From Rhizobium sp. BK313 (GTDB lineage Bacteria > Pseudomonadota > Alphaproteobacteria > Rhizobiales > Rhizobiaceae): DNA of 64,000 bases. The position numbers were made by a program, and so were the translations under genes. Below the pieces are notes generated by a model. The model was given only the letters and a program-made list of their open reading frames with translations. It searched no databases and was not told the origin of the DNA. Shown here in pieces: positions 1 to 8,503 of this stretch (position 1 is the stretch's first letter; every line of letters begins with the position of its first letter). The stretch is taken from positions 124,001 through 188,000 of the forward strand of contig NZ_JACHZQ010000008.1 in the NCBI RefSeq assembly GCF_014193655.1, read 5' to 3'.

Positions 1-1118
1 GCATCTTCCAGAAGAGCACGGGCATCGGTTTCGGCAGCGGCGCTTTCGTCGGGGTTATACCAGCCCATTTGCACCCCGCGCAGATGCAGGTCGGCAAGTG
101 CCACTGGCAGGTCGACGTTTTCAGGATCGGCGGCGCGGTATTTCTCAAGGATCGCCCGCGCCGTTGCAAAACGCTCGCGCGTCGTCTCGTTAATCGAGGC
201 GAGCGCCTGTTGGATCGCGATATCCGCGCCGCCCGTCCGTTGTGTGCTGTCTGATTCACCGAGATTGTTTATCCGGACCGCCAGCGCATAGCCGACACCA
301 GCCGCAAGCCGAGACTGAAGGCGTTGTGGATCGGTTTGCGCGGCGTCCACCGATATCTCGGCGACTGTCTGGATCTCGCCGCTGGCGACATTGATGAGGC
401 GCGCCTGAATGGTAAAGGATTGTGCAGTTTTGCTGAGATCAGCTTGCACCCGGTAGGTGGCGCGCGTGGTCGATCCCTCGCTCGCGACGAGATCGATACC
501 TTCGATCTTGGAAAGGCCGTTGACCAGCTCGGCGGTGATGCCGCGGGAGAGCGCGATACCCTCGGGGCTACCGGCGGCTTCCGTGATCGGCAGCACTTCC
601 AGCACGGGTCGGGATGGTTGGAAAAGATTGGAACGACCGAGGAGAATGAAAAGCGCTACAACTAGAACGCCGAAGCTGGCGAGCACCACGGCGCGGAATC
701 TCCGGCGCGGCCCTGCGCTTGGCTGGGTTCCCGTTTGCGGAAGCTGCGGCGCCGCCTTCTCGCGTTCGTGTCCGTTGGTGACATCGAGGGCGAAGAGATA
801 GCCTCGGCCGGAGACCAGCTTGATCATTTGCCGCTCGCTGTCGCCGAGCACGGTGCGGATTTCGCGGATGCACTGGAAGAGGCTGTCCTCGCCGACATGG
901 ATGCCTGGCCAGACGACCTCCATCAAGTCCTGCTTGCTGAACACGCGATGACTGTTGGTAACGAACAGTTTCAACAGTTCGAAGGCTTTTGGGCGCAGCC
1001 GGGTCACGGACCCGTCGGGCCTGCGCAGTTCGGCATGGTCCGGATCCAGCACGAAGCCCGAAAATGAGAACAAGTGCCCCCCGCCCTTTCGCAACACGGC
1101 GCGCACCATAATGAGCAT
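1..1118 (-). CDS. Winged-helix (CadC/OmpR-type) regulator with membrane segment, partial
   Basis: This frame is open from the left edge to an ATG at 1118 (a second in-frame ATG is at 1109), so the C-terminus is missing. Residues about 10-100 form a Trans_reg_C winged helix, with the typical LRPKAFELLKLFV, VFSKQDLMEVVWP and SGRGYLFALDV segments. A hydrophobic segment near residues 135-155 (VVLASFGVLVVALFILLG) should anchor the protein in the inner membrane. The following segment (ITAELVNGLSKIEGIDLVAS) resembles the TolB/FlgO-like periplasmic domain of CadC- and adenylate-cyclase-type regulators. The expected role is a one-component sensor binding DNA from the membrane. The signal sensed cannot be read from the sequence. 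Confidence 0.75.
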   Translation of the reverse strand, partial: MLIMVRAVLRKGGGHLFSFSGFVLDPDHAELRRPDGSVTRLRPKAFELLKLFVTNSHRVFSKQDLMEVVWPGIHVGEDSLFQCIREIRTVLGDSERQMIKLVSGRGYLFALDVTNGHEREKAAPQLPQTGTQPSAGPRRRFRAVVLASFGVLVVALFILLGRSNLFQPSRPVLEVLPITEAAGSPEGIALSRGITAELVNGLSKIEGIDLVASEGSTTRATYRVQADLSKTAQSFTIQARLINVASGEIQTVAEISVDAAQTDPQRLQSRLAAGVGYALAVRINNLGESDSTQRTGGADIAIQQALASINETTRERFATARAILEKYRAADPENVDLPVALADLHLRGVQMGWYNPDESAAAETDARALLED

Positions 1119-1380
1119 CCGGCGGAGCCGTCAACCGGTAGGGTCGGACGTGTGACGGACAGTATGACGCAGCCGATGGCGGGCGGTTTCAGAAAAGAAT
1201 CAGAAGATTTCAGAATTCCGACTGCCGGCCTTCAGGACGTTGCGCCGGCATCCCGGCTATCCATCGAACGGGTCGCAGGATTGCGGCCGGTGATGCATGA
1301 CCGGGGAATGACCGTGCCTGATAAAAGGAAGAAAGTGCAGATCTGTCCGTCATGGCTCTATATCCCTGGGGTGTCGCGCC

Positions 1381-2304
1381 GTGACGTCCATGTTTGAGCA
1401 GCGCTTGCGCCTCGTGCCGGAAGCGAGCGGCATCGACCGTATGATGGCGGCAGAAACCTTTGCCGATGCAATCGGGTTGCTGGCGCGGAGTTTCATTGCG
1501 AGCCATGTCGCGGCGCCGCGTCCATCGGCGCTGTTTGCCTCGCAGCAGCGCTGGCTGCTCTCCCAGGCAGCGCTCACCCGGCATTTTCGTGCCGCAAGGA
1601 TCGGCGGACCGGGTGTGTCGCGACGGGTGGTCGGGCATCTTGCGGTCCAGCACAATATTGCCAGCCGCAACACCGCCTATGCTTTCTTCGACGAAATCCT
1701 GAAGTACGGCCTCGTCCTCCCGGCGCCCGAAGAGAGCCGGGTGGGGGACGTGGTGCCCGCACCGGAAGCCATGTCGGTACTTTGCTTGTGGTACGAGGTG
1801 CATCTTGCCGCGCTCGACTGTATCGACGGAGGAGACAGGGGCAGCCGCTTCCGCAGCGCGCCCGAACGGCTGCTTCCGCTGCTTGCGCCGGCCATAGGCG
1901 ATCGCCTCCTGGCGAGCCCCGAGATACGCATGCCGGGGCCGCTCTACCGGATCTTCGCTTGGACGGATGCGGGCGGGCATTTGATGGACCGGCTAGTCGC
2001 GGGCATCGACCGACACGCATCGCAGCTGGGCGGCTACCTCACGGATGTCCGATCAATCTCGCATCTCGCCGATTTCCTCGCGCTTTCACGGGCACATACC
2101 AGCCGCAAGCTTACCGAAGCGGAATCGATCGGAGGCTTAGGCTGGAATGGCCGACGGGGGCGCTCGCGCATCTGGATTTCGGACGGTTTCTATAGGGAAT
2201 ACGCGATGGCACAGGCGCGCAAGCTCATCATCTTTCACGAGGCCTTCGCAGAGATCGAAGGGCAGCCGTCAAAAAGGGAAGACGAGGATTGTGCCGTTTT
2301 ATAG
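1381..2304 (+). CDS. Hypothetical protein with two winged-helix-like segments
   Basis: A 307-residue protein with a GTG start at 1381; an ATG at 1390 is an alternative. I recognise no named family. Two segments look like helix-turn-helix units: residues about 80-110 (VSRRVVGHLAVQHNIASRNT) and about 225-260 (ISHLADFLALSRAHTSRKL followed by an aromatic wing-like stretch). This pattern fits a DNA-binding regulator of the kind annotated as hypothetical in rhizobia. It is transcribed divergently from the winged-helix regulator on the left, which suggests shared regulation, but the function is not known. Confidence 0.6.
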   Translation: MTSMFEQRLRLVPEASGIDRMMAAETFADAIGLLARSFIASHVAAPRPSALFASQQRWLLSQAALTRHFRAARIGGPGVSRRVVGHLAVQHNIASRNTAYAFFDEILKYGLVLPAPEESRVGDVVPAPEAMSVLCLWYEVHLAALDCIDGGDRGSRFRSAPERLLPLLAPAIGDRLLASPEIRMPGPLYRIFAWTDAGGHLMDRLVAGIDRHASQLGGYLTDVRSISHLADFLALSRAHTSRKLTEAESIGGLGWNGRRGRSRIWISDGFYREYAMAQARKLIIFHEAFAEIEGQPSKREDEDCAVL

Positions 2305-2491
2305 CTTTGGCTCAGTCTGCTTCTTACGATGTTGTATGTCCAACGCGCAGGGTGGGGCGAACTTAAGCGAACCGAAGTCTTATGCCTGCGTCGACAGACC
2401 GAACGCTAACGCAAATGACTCAGGATATCACGAACAATGACCGATATTGCCAAGCTTGCCAAGTACATTTTTTAGAAAAATTAATAAATCC

Positions 2492-3030
2492 TCAGGTGTT
2501 TGCAGCGATCCACGCATCAGTGACGGCGGTTTCATACCGCTTCCGCGCTGTCTCGTTGCTACGGCCGATGTATTTGCCTATCAGGCGGAATGACAGATCA
2601 AATGACCGCCACCAAAGGATCTGCCAGGTCGGCTTTCCCAAATGCCTTACCCAAGACAAGGCTGTCAGGAGTCCGAAACGTCCGCCGGTGTAGGCCGGAA
2701 TCGAGGAATGATTTTGTTCTCTGGGTCGTAGGCGTCGATGTATTCGCAGATGTAGTCCGGGGAATCTGATTTGACCACGAAGAACCTCCGCTCTCTGTCG
2801 GGCACAGCTCTGATTGTCTTCATCGCCGTCATCAGCCGCAACTCGATGTCAGAGCGCGGGATCTTACAGCTCGACGCGATTTTGGGGGCGGGTTGACGAA
2901 CGGGCTGGCGAGCGAGCTTGCTACTGCTGTTGATCCATCGGATATCTTCTGGAAGCTTCGCCCTCCCCGGCTCTAGCAAGGTTCCTTCATCAGCTTCGCA
3001 CGCTGCTTTCTGATTCTCGCCATTCTTCAC
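2492..3030 (-). pseudogene. Frameshifted DUF6362-like protein (phage/plasmid type)
   Basis: The first frame (3030 to 2665) carries IPRSDIELRLMTAMKTIRA and ends with RFRPTPADVSDS then stop. Shifting frame at about 2668 continues as LLTALSWVRHLGKPTWQILW, then FDLSFRLIGKYIGRSNETA and a final KRYETAVTDAWIAANT to a stop at 2492-2494. Together the pieces give one coherent protein of about 175 residues with an HTH-like C-terminus, as in DUF6362/phage-type small proteins. Either a one-base frameshift inactivated it or there is a sequence error near 2668. The family name is tentative; the coherence across the shift is what I see directly. Confidence 0.55.
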
Positions 3031-3108
3031 CCTGCCATGATGTTCGGCATTCGGCGTTGAGAGTGTCGACCGACGCGGCGCGACCTATCTCAAAGAGTTC
3101 GTCGTCGC

Positions 3109-3354
3109 TCATTCGGTCATCCTGATAGCGATGGCGATATCCAAGGGGGTCCGGTTCAACCAACTATCGTCATAAGTCACCCCTAGCGACGCGCTTCCTC
3201 GCTCGGCAATCATCGCGCATCTTTCCCGCTCGGCCAGGACGTGCTTCATGATTTCGTCGGTAATGGCAAAGACGGATCCGTGATTGGCCGGAATGCCAAG
3301 CCTCTCGCACAGGCGTTGGGCTGCCTCTTCAATATATTCTATTATCTCGCTCAT
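3109..3354 (-). CDS. Small hypothetical protein, 81 aa
   Basis: An acidic, helical 81-residue protein beginning MSEIIEYIEEAAQRL, with a C-terminal LNRTPLDIAIAIRM segment. The composition looks like a genuine protein, and the start ATG overlaps the stop (ATGA) of a 63-residue upstream reading frame (3351-3542). It lies beside the DUF6362-like relic and resembles small plasmid or phage accessory proteins. No function can be assigned. Confidence 0.5.
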   Translation of the reverse strand: MSEIIEYIEEAAQRLCERLGIPANHGSVFAITDEIMKHVLAERERCAMIAERGSASLGVTYDDSWLNRTPLDIAIAIRMTE

Positions 3355-3689
3355 GGACGCTCCTCTTTTCGCCGTAACTCCCTACACTTCGCCTTTTCCG
3401 CGTTTCTCTGCAAGGCACACGGCCCGGCCGATACGTTTGCGTTCGGATGCCGCGCCGAACGTGCCGAGTGGATGCATTCAATGAATGAGGAGCAAAAGGA
3501 AGCGGTCAGGAATGTCGAAGACGCCTGCGCTTCGCGAACCAAGTGATCCGAAAGGCTTTTAATTTGAGAGTGAAAGTGTCAATCGAGGAGACAACCAAGA
3601 TGGCGAAAGTCTAGTTTTCATACCGAGGGCAGATTGACGGCCTACTGGGGGTTGTGATATAGCGTCCTAATACTAAGAGAGGCTTGGTA

Positions 3690-3854
3690 ATGGATAAGCA
3701 ACGGATCGAGGTCGAGTTGCATCGGCTCGCAGAATCTCAACTCGACGAGTTGAGGAATGCGGTCGTCAGGCGAGATATGGAACGCGCCATCCAAGCAACT
3801 AATGACGCCGTTGTGCGCTTGCGGCAGCTCGGCGATATGGTGAAATCTGACTGA
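3690..3854 (+). CDS. Small helical protein, 54 aa
   Basis: An ATG at 3690 opens a 54-codon frame ending in TGA at 3852-3854. The product begins MDKQRIEVELHRLAESQLDE and is charged and strongly helical, with regular Leu/Val spacing through QLDELRNAVVRRDMERAIQA, suggesting a short coiled coil. A purine-rich AAGAGAGG lies about 10 bases upstream. Nothing opposes it on the other strand with better coding character. No function is recognised. Confidence 0.45.
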   Translation: MDKQRIEVELHRLAESQLDELRNAVVRRDMERAIQATNDAVVRLRQLGDMVKSD

Positions 3855-4065
3855 TTCACGCCAACGGCTTTCGCCTTTGGCGTTCTTGGCGCGACCAAAT
3901 GATGGTCTCCCTGGCCGTGTGGCGGGCACAAAAAAGCCCGCGCAAGGCAGGCGTGAAGGTTGGATTTGTGAGGGTGGTGGCCGGCCGCGTTACGCGCCGA
4001 CATGATCTTTGATCAGACAAGACTAAAATGCTGGATATGCTGGTCCCGTAACGGGGGAATCCAGC

Positions 4066-4197
4066 ATGCGGGCAGCCAATGACAACAACAACGAGCACCA
4101 ACCTTCCTTCGAAAGTGAGTGGATCAGTGCCGTGTTAGTGCTTACATGGCCTCTAGGCATTTTTGCCGTTGCACTCGGATGCACATTCTTCGTCTAG
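4066..4197 (+). CDS. Tiny single-pass membrane protein, 43 aa
   Basis: An ATG at 4066, preceded by GGGGGAA about 8 bases upstream, opens a 43-codon frame. A polar N-terminus (MRAANDNNNEHQPSFESEW) is followed by one strongly hydrophobic stretch (ISAVLVLTWPLGIFAVALG) ending CTFFV. This is the layout of a single-span inner-membrane peptide. The good ribosome site and clear amphipathic split support it, but very short ORFs are often spurious. Confidence 0.4.
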   Translation: MRAANDNNNEHQPSFESEWISAVLVLTWPLGIFAVALGCTFFV

Positions 4198-4300
4198 CGA
4201 CCTGGCCATCGCTTACCGCTTCGTCGGACGTTGATTTTGTCCATTCGCTGCACCTAATTTACGTGTTCTTTGTGGGAATGCGTAATGATCAAACAAGTGC

Positions 4301-4759
4301 TCACGAATATGGATGAAATTTGCGCTCAGCTTGATGCACCTGCGGAGCAGGCACGAGATGCATTTCCAGATAGGCAATGCGCCCGGCAAGGGTTTCGCCG
4401 AACTGTCGCAGTAAGTCGATCGACGCCGATCCAAGAAGGAGGAACTGGCCGGCTTTACGACCGGATCGGCGGCCCCGGTCGATAAGGCCACAGAGATTCT
4501 GGAATAGGTTCGGCAGTCGGTGGACTTCGTCTAGAATTACCAGTTTACCGGCATGCCGGCTTAGATACAGCTCCGGCTCGCCCAGCCTGGCGCGATCCGC
4601 ATCCGATTCGAGATCGAGATAGATCGATGGTCGTATCTCGCCGATCTCAAGCGCCAAGGTCGTCTTGCCCACCTGCCGCGGGCCAATCAGCGCCACTGCA
4701 GGACTGGAATCAAGTAAGTCTCGAAGGTCTGACCGGATTCTGCGCTTAAAGTGCCGCCT
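4301..4759 (-). pseudogene. Truncated AAA_14/DUF4143-type ATPase
   Basis: The frame encodes LLDSSPAVALIGPRQVGKTT (Walker A), LVILDEVHRLPNLFQNL (Walker B with the DEVHRLP signature) and LLGSASIDLLRQFGETLAGR. This is the N-terminal ATPase half of the AAA_14/DUF4143 family. After AGRIAYLEM the sequence turns into unrelated residues and stops at 4301. The C-terminal DUF4143 domain, normally more than 200 residues, is absent. The N-terminus also lacks a good start of its own, since the frame runs back into the adjacent tetR gene. This is a decayed fragment. Confidence 0.7.
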
Positions 4760-4772
4760 GTCTGCGTAACAA

Positions 4773-5408
4773 CTATTTCGACTGCTTCCCGTAAATGACA
4801 AGAAATGCCTCGACCGAGGCATCGGCATGTCGTTCAAGTTCCGCATTTGAACGAGGCCTGCTGTTTCCAGTAAACATTGCCTCATTCATGGGAATCCAAA
4901 GGAGCATTCCAAAAAAGTGACTGGCCGCCAGTTGAGGGTTATTGGTTCGCATTAGCCCACGACTTGTGAGCTTTTCAAAGCAGGACGCCATTGAAGCCAG
5001 CATCCGCTCAAAGCCCTTTTCGTACCAGCTGCAGCCGAGTTGAGGCATGCGATCAGCATTTGCGATGATCAAACGCCGCAGCTTCAATAATTCGTCATCC
5101 ATCAGCATCGCCATCAAACGTCGGGCGAGCTGGTGCAAGCCGCCTTCCATGTACGTCGTTTCGGACAGCAGTGCCGTTACGACCTCGACGACATCGTTGG
5201 TTTGGGTCGCGGTCGATTGAACAACCTCGCTGAAAAGCGTCTCCTTATCCCTAAAATGCTTGTAGATGGTCTGTTTGGAGACGCCGGCATTGGTGGCGAT
5301 TTCCTCCATGCTCGTTCCATCATAACCCTTACTGACAAACGCCGTCGTAGCTGCCTGGATGATCTCGCGGTCCTTGCGGGCGGATCTCGTTTCGTTGTCG
5401 ATTTTCAT
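4773..5408 (-). CDS. TetR/AcrR family transcriptional regulator
   Basis: About 211 residues from the ATG at 5408, with AAGGA upstream; a TTG four codons earlier is a weaker alternative. The N-terminal HTH reads EIIQAATTAFVSKGYDGTSM, EEIATNAGVSKQTIYKHFRD, a textbook TetR helix-turn-helix. The C-terminal ligand domain resembles the AefR-like subgroup. The gene is divergent from the VOC-fold gene at 5512, and the gap contains a palindromic operator. It probably represses its neighbour and itself until a small ligand binds. Confidence 0.9.
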   Translation of the reverse strand: MKIDNETRSARKDREIIQAATTAFVSKGYDGTSMEEIATNAGVSKQTIYKHFRDKETLFSEVVQSTATQTNDVVEVVTALLSETTYMEGGLHQLARRLMAMLMDDELLKLRRLIIANADRMPQLGCSWYEKGFERMLASMASCFEKLTSRGLMRTNNPQLAASHFFGMLLWIPMNEAMFTGNSRPRSNAELERHADASVEAFLVIYGKQSK

Positions 5409-5431
5409 AAGGTCCTTCAACCGGTACTAGA

Positions 5432-5471
5432 CAGTACCGTACCCAAATGTTAGTCGTGCGGTACGGTACTG
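5432..5471. promoter_or_regulatory. Inverted-repeat operator between tetR and the VOC gene
   Basis: The arms CAGTACCGTAC (5432-5442) and GTACGGTACTG (5461-5471) are perfectly complementary with an 18-bp spacer. Looser GTACTAG copies flank both. It lies in the divergent promoter region just upstream of the tetR start. It is the probable TetR binding site. Confidence 0.65.
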
Positions 5472-5511
5472 GACTGACTAGTACTCGTCAACAGAGCGAA
5501 GGAATAGACAG

Positions 5512-5916
5512 ATGACCAAGATGATCTTCGTGAACCTTCCGGTTCGCGATCTTGCTAAATCGACCGCGTTTTACGAAGCGGTGGGAGGAACCAAAAATCC
5601 ACAGTACTCGGATGAGACGGCCTCGTGCATGGTGTTTTCAGAGACGATTTACGCAATGCTGCTGACGCACGACAAATACAAATCGTTCACTGAGCGGCCC
5701 ATCGCCGATGCCAAAAAGTCCAGCGCGGTGTTGATCGCCCTCACGGTCGAAAATCGCGCCGACGTGGACAATATCGTGGATCAAGCCGCCAAGACCGGCG
5801 GCAGCGCCGATCCCAATCCCAAGCAGGATCATGGCTTCATGTACGGCCGCAGCTTCGAAGATCCTGATGGCCATGTATGGGAATTGATCTGGATGGCCGG
5901 AGCGCCGGCTAATTAG
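5512..5916 (+). CDS. VOC/glyoxalase-fold protein
   Basis: A 134-residue single VOC-domain protein. The N-terminus MTKMIFVNLPVRDLAKSTAF and the C-terminal DHGFMYGRSFEDPDGHVWEL motif (metal-ligand strand ending in the conserved Glu) are diagnostic of the glyoxalase/bleomycin-resistance fold. Members act as glyoxalases, dioxygenases or resistance proteins, and the substrate here is not evident. AAGGAA sits about 10 bases before the ATG. The divergent TetR gene and the operator suggest induction by a xenobiotic or aldehyde. Confidence 0.88.
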   Translation: MTKMIFVNLPVRDLAKSTAFYEAVGGTKNPQYSDETASCMVFSETIYAMLLTHDKYKSFTERPIADAKKSSAVLIALTVENRADVDNIVDQAAKTGGSADPNPKQDHGFMYGRSFEDPDGHVWELIWMAGAPAN

Positions 5917-5938
5917 CCGCCTGGTAAGACCGCGGCTC

Positions 5939-5963
5939 GAACCGAAGCTCCGCGCTTCGGTTC
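5939..5963 (+). terminator. Stem-loop after the VOC gene
   Basis: GAACCGAAG and CTTCGGTTC form a perfect 9-bp stem with a 7-base loop, 22 bases after the VOC stop codon. No clean T-run follows, so it may be a weak terminator or an mRNA 3' stabiliser. Confidence 0.45.
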
Positions 5964-6140
5964 ACGATTGATGCCTTTCCTCACTATTCCTTGATCGAGC
6001 TTGATTGGCGGTGCTGGACCACTTCGCTAGAATGCCCTTGTTTGATTTGGGATCTTTTTCGACAATCTCAGCGGTATCTGGTCGGCCGCGCGATTTAGTT
6101 TGACGGCTTGCCGTTTGGCGGCCACCAGGGGAGGAACACC

Positions 6141-6764
6141 ATGAGTCTCAGCTATTTTCAGAAGACTGCCCTCATTCTTGCGAGCAGCGCCCTCGTCGCG
6201 CTCGCATCGATGCAAAGCTCCGATGCCGCGGACAGAATTCGCGTCCATGGCACAGTTGAAAGCCTCGACGGCGACACGCTGAAAATCAAGAGCCCGGATG
6301 GCAAGGACGTGACGGTCATGATGAAGTCCGGCATGAACGTCTTGGGGGTCAAGAACGCCTCTGCCGCAGACATAAAGCCGGGTGACTTTGTCGGTGTCGG
6401 CTCGCAACCGACCGCCAGCGGCATCAACGGCGCGGTGCAGGTCGTCATCTTCCCGGCTTCGATGAAGGGCACGGGCGAAGGCGACCGCCCTTGGGACGTC
6501 AAACCCAATGGATCGATGACCAACGCTACCGTTGCGAATGCCGTCAAGGACGTAAATGGCCCTACCCTGACGCTGGCCTACAAGGGCGGAGAGCGCAAGA
6601 TTAACATCCCTGATGGCACGAAGATCGTCGCCCTCGCCCCAGCTACCAAGGATGACCTGAAGGCGGGTGCCGGTGTCTCCGTACAGGGCGTCATGAGCGG
6701 CGACAACATGGTCGCAGCAGACCGCGTTTCAGTCGGTCTCGACGGCGTAACCCCACCCAATTGA
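6141..6764 (+). CDS. Exported DUF5666-domain protein
   Basis: A 207-residue protein from the ATG at 6141 (GGGGAGGA upstream). It has a Sec signal peptide (hydrophobic LILASSALVALASM, cleavage near SDAAD). The mature part repeats a short beta-rich unit twice: RVHGTVESLDGDTLKIKS and later TVANAVKDVNGPTLTLAYKG. Both are typical of the DUF5666 OB-like fold found in periplasmic proteins. It has no catalytic signature, so metal or ligand binding is possible but not shown. It stands alone between convergent flanking hairpins. Confidence 0.75.
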   Translation: MSLSYFQKTALILASSALVALASMQSSDAADRIRVHGTVESLDGDTLKIKSPDGKDVTVMMKSGMNVLGVKNASAADIKPGDFVGVGSQPTASGINGAVQVVIFPASMKGTGEGDRPWDVKPNGSMTNATVANAVKDVNGPTLTLAYKGGERKINIPDGTKIVALAPATKDDLKAGAGVSVQGVMSGDNMVAADRVSVGLDGVTPPN

Positions 6765-6783
6765 TCTTCCAGCCGCTGGACGG

Positions 6784-6805
6784 CGCTGGCGCGGCGGCGC
6801 CAGCG
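6784..6805. terminator. GC-rich stem-loop in the 322-bp gap before dinB
   Basis: CGCTGGCGC and GCGCCAGCG form a 9-bp stem with a 4-base loop, 20 bases after the DUF5666 stop, followed by a T-containing stretch. It is probably the transcription end of that gene. The remainder of the gap to 7086 shows no gene and no clear GTTC-N7-GTTC LexA box. Confidence 0.45.
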
Positions 6806-7086
6806 TCAGGATTTCGCTTTGGAGAAACAGCTGTTCAGCTAGTCGTGAATGGCGCAATCTGAAATGGATCAGAAATGGAGTCAATCAGCCACTAAGCGAC
6901 TCTTTCAGGTGAAGCGATCGATGGATTTGAACGCGCGCACTTATTTGCGGATTCATCGATGAAACACAGCGGGATACTGAGAAGCCGATCGGGCGATGCT
7001 CTCGCAGAAAAATTTCGACGACAGCCTGTTGCTCGATCCCGTCAGCGCTGCGGATAAGATAGGTGGCGGCGATTGAAAGGACATGG

Positions 7087-8223
7087 ATGTTGAGCGCACG
7101 AGAGCCGGAAGGTAACGACAGACGTGGAGCGGAAGCGATCCCCTCCGCTCACGGCCGTGTGCGCAAAATCATCCATATCGACATGGATGCGTTCTATGCC
7201 TCCGTCGAGCAGCGCGACAATCCCGAGCTTCGAGGCAGGCCAGTCGCCGTCGGTCATCCGGCGGCGCGTGGCGTGGTGGCGGCTGCAAGCTACGAGGCCC
7301 GTAAATTCGGCGTTCACTCGGCAATGCCCTCGGTAACGGCCAGGCGCAAGTGTCCGGAGCTGATTTTCGTGCCGCATCGGTTCGATGTCTATCGGGCCGT
7401 CTCGCAGCAGATCCATACGATCTTTGCCGATTACACACCGCTGATCGAACCGCTGTCACTCGACGAGGCCTATCTCGACGTCACGGAAAACCTGAAGGGT
7501 ATGGAGCTCGCAAGCGAGATCGCCGAGGAGATCCGGACCAGGATCAAGGCCGAGACCAGGCTCACGGCCTCCGCCGGAATTTCCTACAACAAGTTCCTCG
7601 CCAAGATGGCGTCTGACCAGCGCAAGCCTGACGGCCAGTTCGTCATCACGCCGAAGCACGGTCCGACCTTCGTCGAGGCACTCCCCGTCAAGAAGTTCCA
7701 TGGCGTCGGACCGGCGACGGCAGAAAAGATGGCGAAGCTCGGAATCGAAACCGGCGCCGATCTCAAAGTGCGTGATCTCACCTTCCTGCAGCAGCATTTC
7801 GGGAAGTCGGGACCGTGGTTCTATTGGATCGCCCGCGGTATCGACGAGCGTGAGGTCAAGCCGGATCGCACCCGAAAATCGGTCGGCGCCGAGGATACGT
7901 TTCGGGAAGATATTCATGATATCGCGACGGCCCGGGCTGGCCTGCAATCACTCGTCGACAAAGTTTGGCGATATTGCGAGGCCAATGGCATCCGCGGCAA
8001 GACCGTAACGCTGAAGGTGAAATGGGCCGACTTCACCCAGATTACCCGAAGCAAGACGGCCGCAGCGCCGGTGGCGAGCGCCTCAGAACTTGCCGAGATC
8101 GTGGAGCTGCTGTTGTCGCCAATCTTTCCTGTTTCAAAGGGTATTCGATTGCTCGGCGTGACGCTTTCATCCCTCGATGCTGTCGACGATAGAGATGCAT
8201 CGCAGCTTGCTTTGGCATTGTGA
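7087..8223 (+). CDS. dinB: DNA polymerase IV (Y-family translesion polymerase)
   Basis: A 378-residue protein if started at the ATG 7087 (AAAGGA just upstream); a GTG at 7063 would add 8 residues. The Y-family catalytic motifs are intact: IIHIDMDAFYASVEQ near the N-terminus, EPLSLDEAYLDVT (the two catalytic carboxylates) and TASAGISYNKFLAKMASDQ. The thumb helix-hairpin-helix segment KKFHGVGPATAEKMAKLGI and a C-terminal little-finger domain follow. It copies past DNA lesions with low fidelity in the cytoplasm. It has no operon partner here, in contrast to imuB-dnaE2 cassettes. Extra dinB copies are common on rhizobial accessory replicons. Confidence 0.95.
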   Translation: MLSAREPEGNDRRGAEAIPSAHGRVRKIIHIDMDAFYASVEQRDNPELRGRPVAVGHPAARGVVAAASYEARKFGVHSAMPSVTARRKCPELIFVPHRFDVYRAVSQQIHTIFADYTPLIEPLSLDEAYLDVTENLKGMELASEIAEEIRTRIKAETRLTASAGISYNKFLAKMASDQRKPDGQFVITPKHGPTFVEALPVKKFHGVGPATAEKMAKLGIETGADLKVRDLTFLQQHFGKSGPWFYWIARGIDEREVKPDRTRKSVGAEDTFREDIHDIATARAGLQSLVDKVWRYCEANGIRGKTVTLKVKWADFTQITRSKTAAAPVASASELAEIVELLLSPIFPVSKGIRLLGVTLSSLDAVDDRDASQLALAL

Positions 8224-8334
8224 TGCGGTCACGGGCCGCCATTGCGGCGGGAGACGATCGGCATCGTCAACTTAACGAAACGCGGACGTCGATGTGAGAT
8301 GACAGGCCATGACAGACCGTGACCCACTCTACCC

Positions 8335-8430
8335 CGCCATCGCTTTCCTCCCGAGATCATCGCCCATGCTGTCTGGCTCTATTTCCGTTTTCCTCTCAGC
8401 TTGCGGATGGTCGAGGACATGCTGGCGAGC
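8335..8430 (+). pseudogene. IS6-family transposase N-terminal fragment
   Basis: The plus strand reads RHRFPPEIIAHAVWLYFRFP then LSLRMVEDMLA, the conserved N-terminal HTH segment of IS6/IS26-family transposases. The match ends abruptly after about 32 codons at SLRF and there is no start codon. A scar of a lost insertion sequence is the simplest reading. The rest of the 280-bp gap between dinB and the hydrolase gene holds no other gene. Confidence 0.65.
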
Positions 8431-8503
8431 TTAAGGTTTGTAGAGATTAGCGCGTCACCGTCGGCCATCGAGGCTCGACCGCCGGCGACGCATAGCGATA
8501 GGT

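Noticed and set aside
568..1134. A 188-codon minus-strand frame
   Set aside because: It is one frame off the true winged-helix regulator, whose motifs are in the other frame and continue to the left edge.
3351..3542. A 63-codon minus-strand frame coupled to the 81-aa gene
   Set aside because: It shares an ATGA overlap, but the residues are Ser/Ala/Arg-rich without a pattern; it could be real, but I cannot support it.
6765..7086. A LexA box upstream of dinB
   Set aside because: No GTTC-N7-GTTC or GAAC-N7-GAAC is visible in the 322 bp before the gene, so SOS control cannot be claimed.
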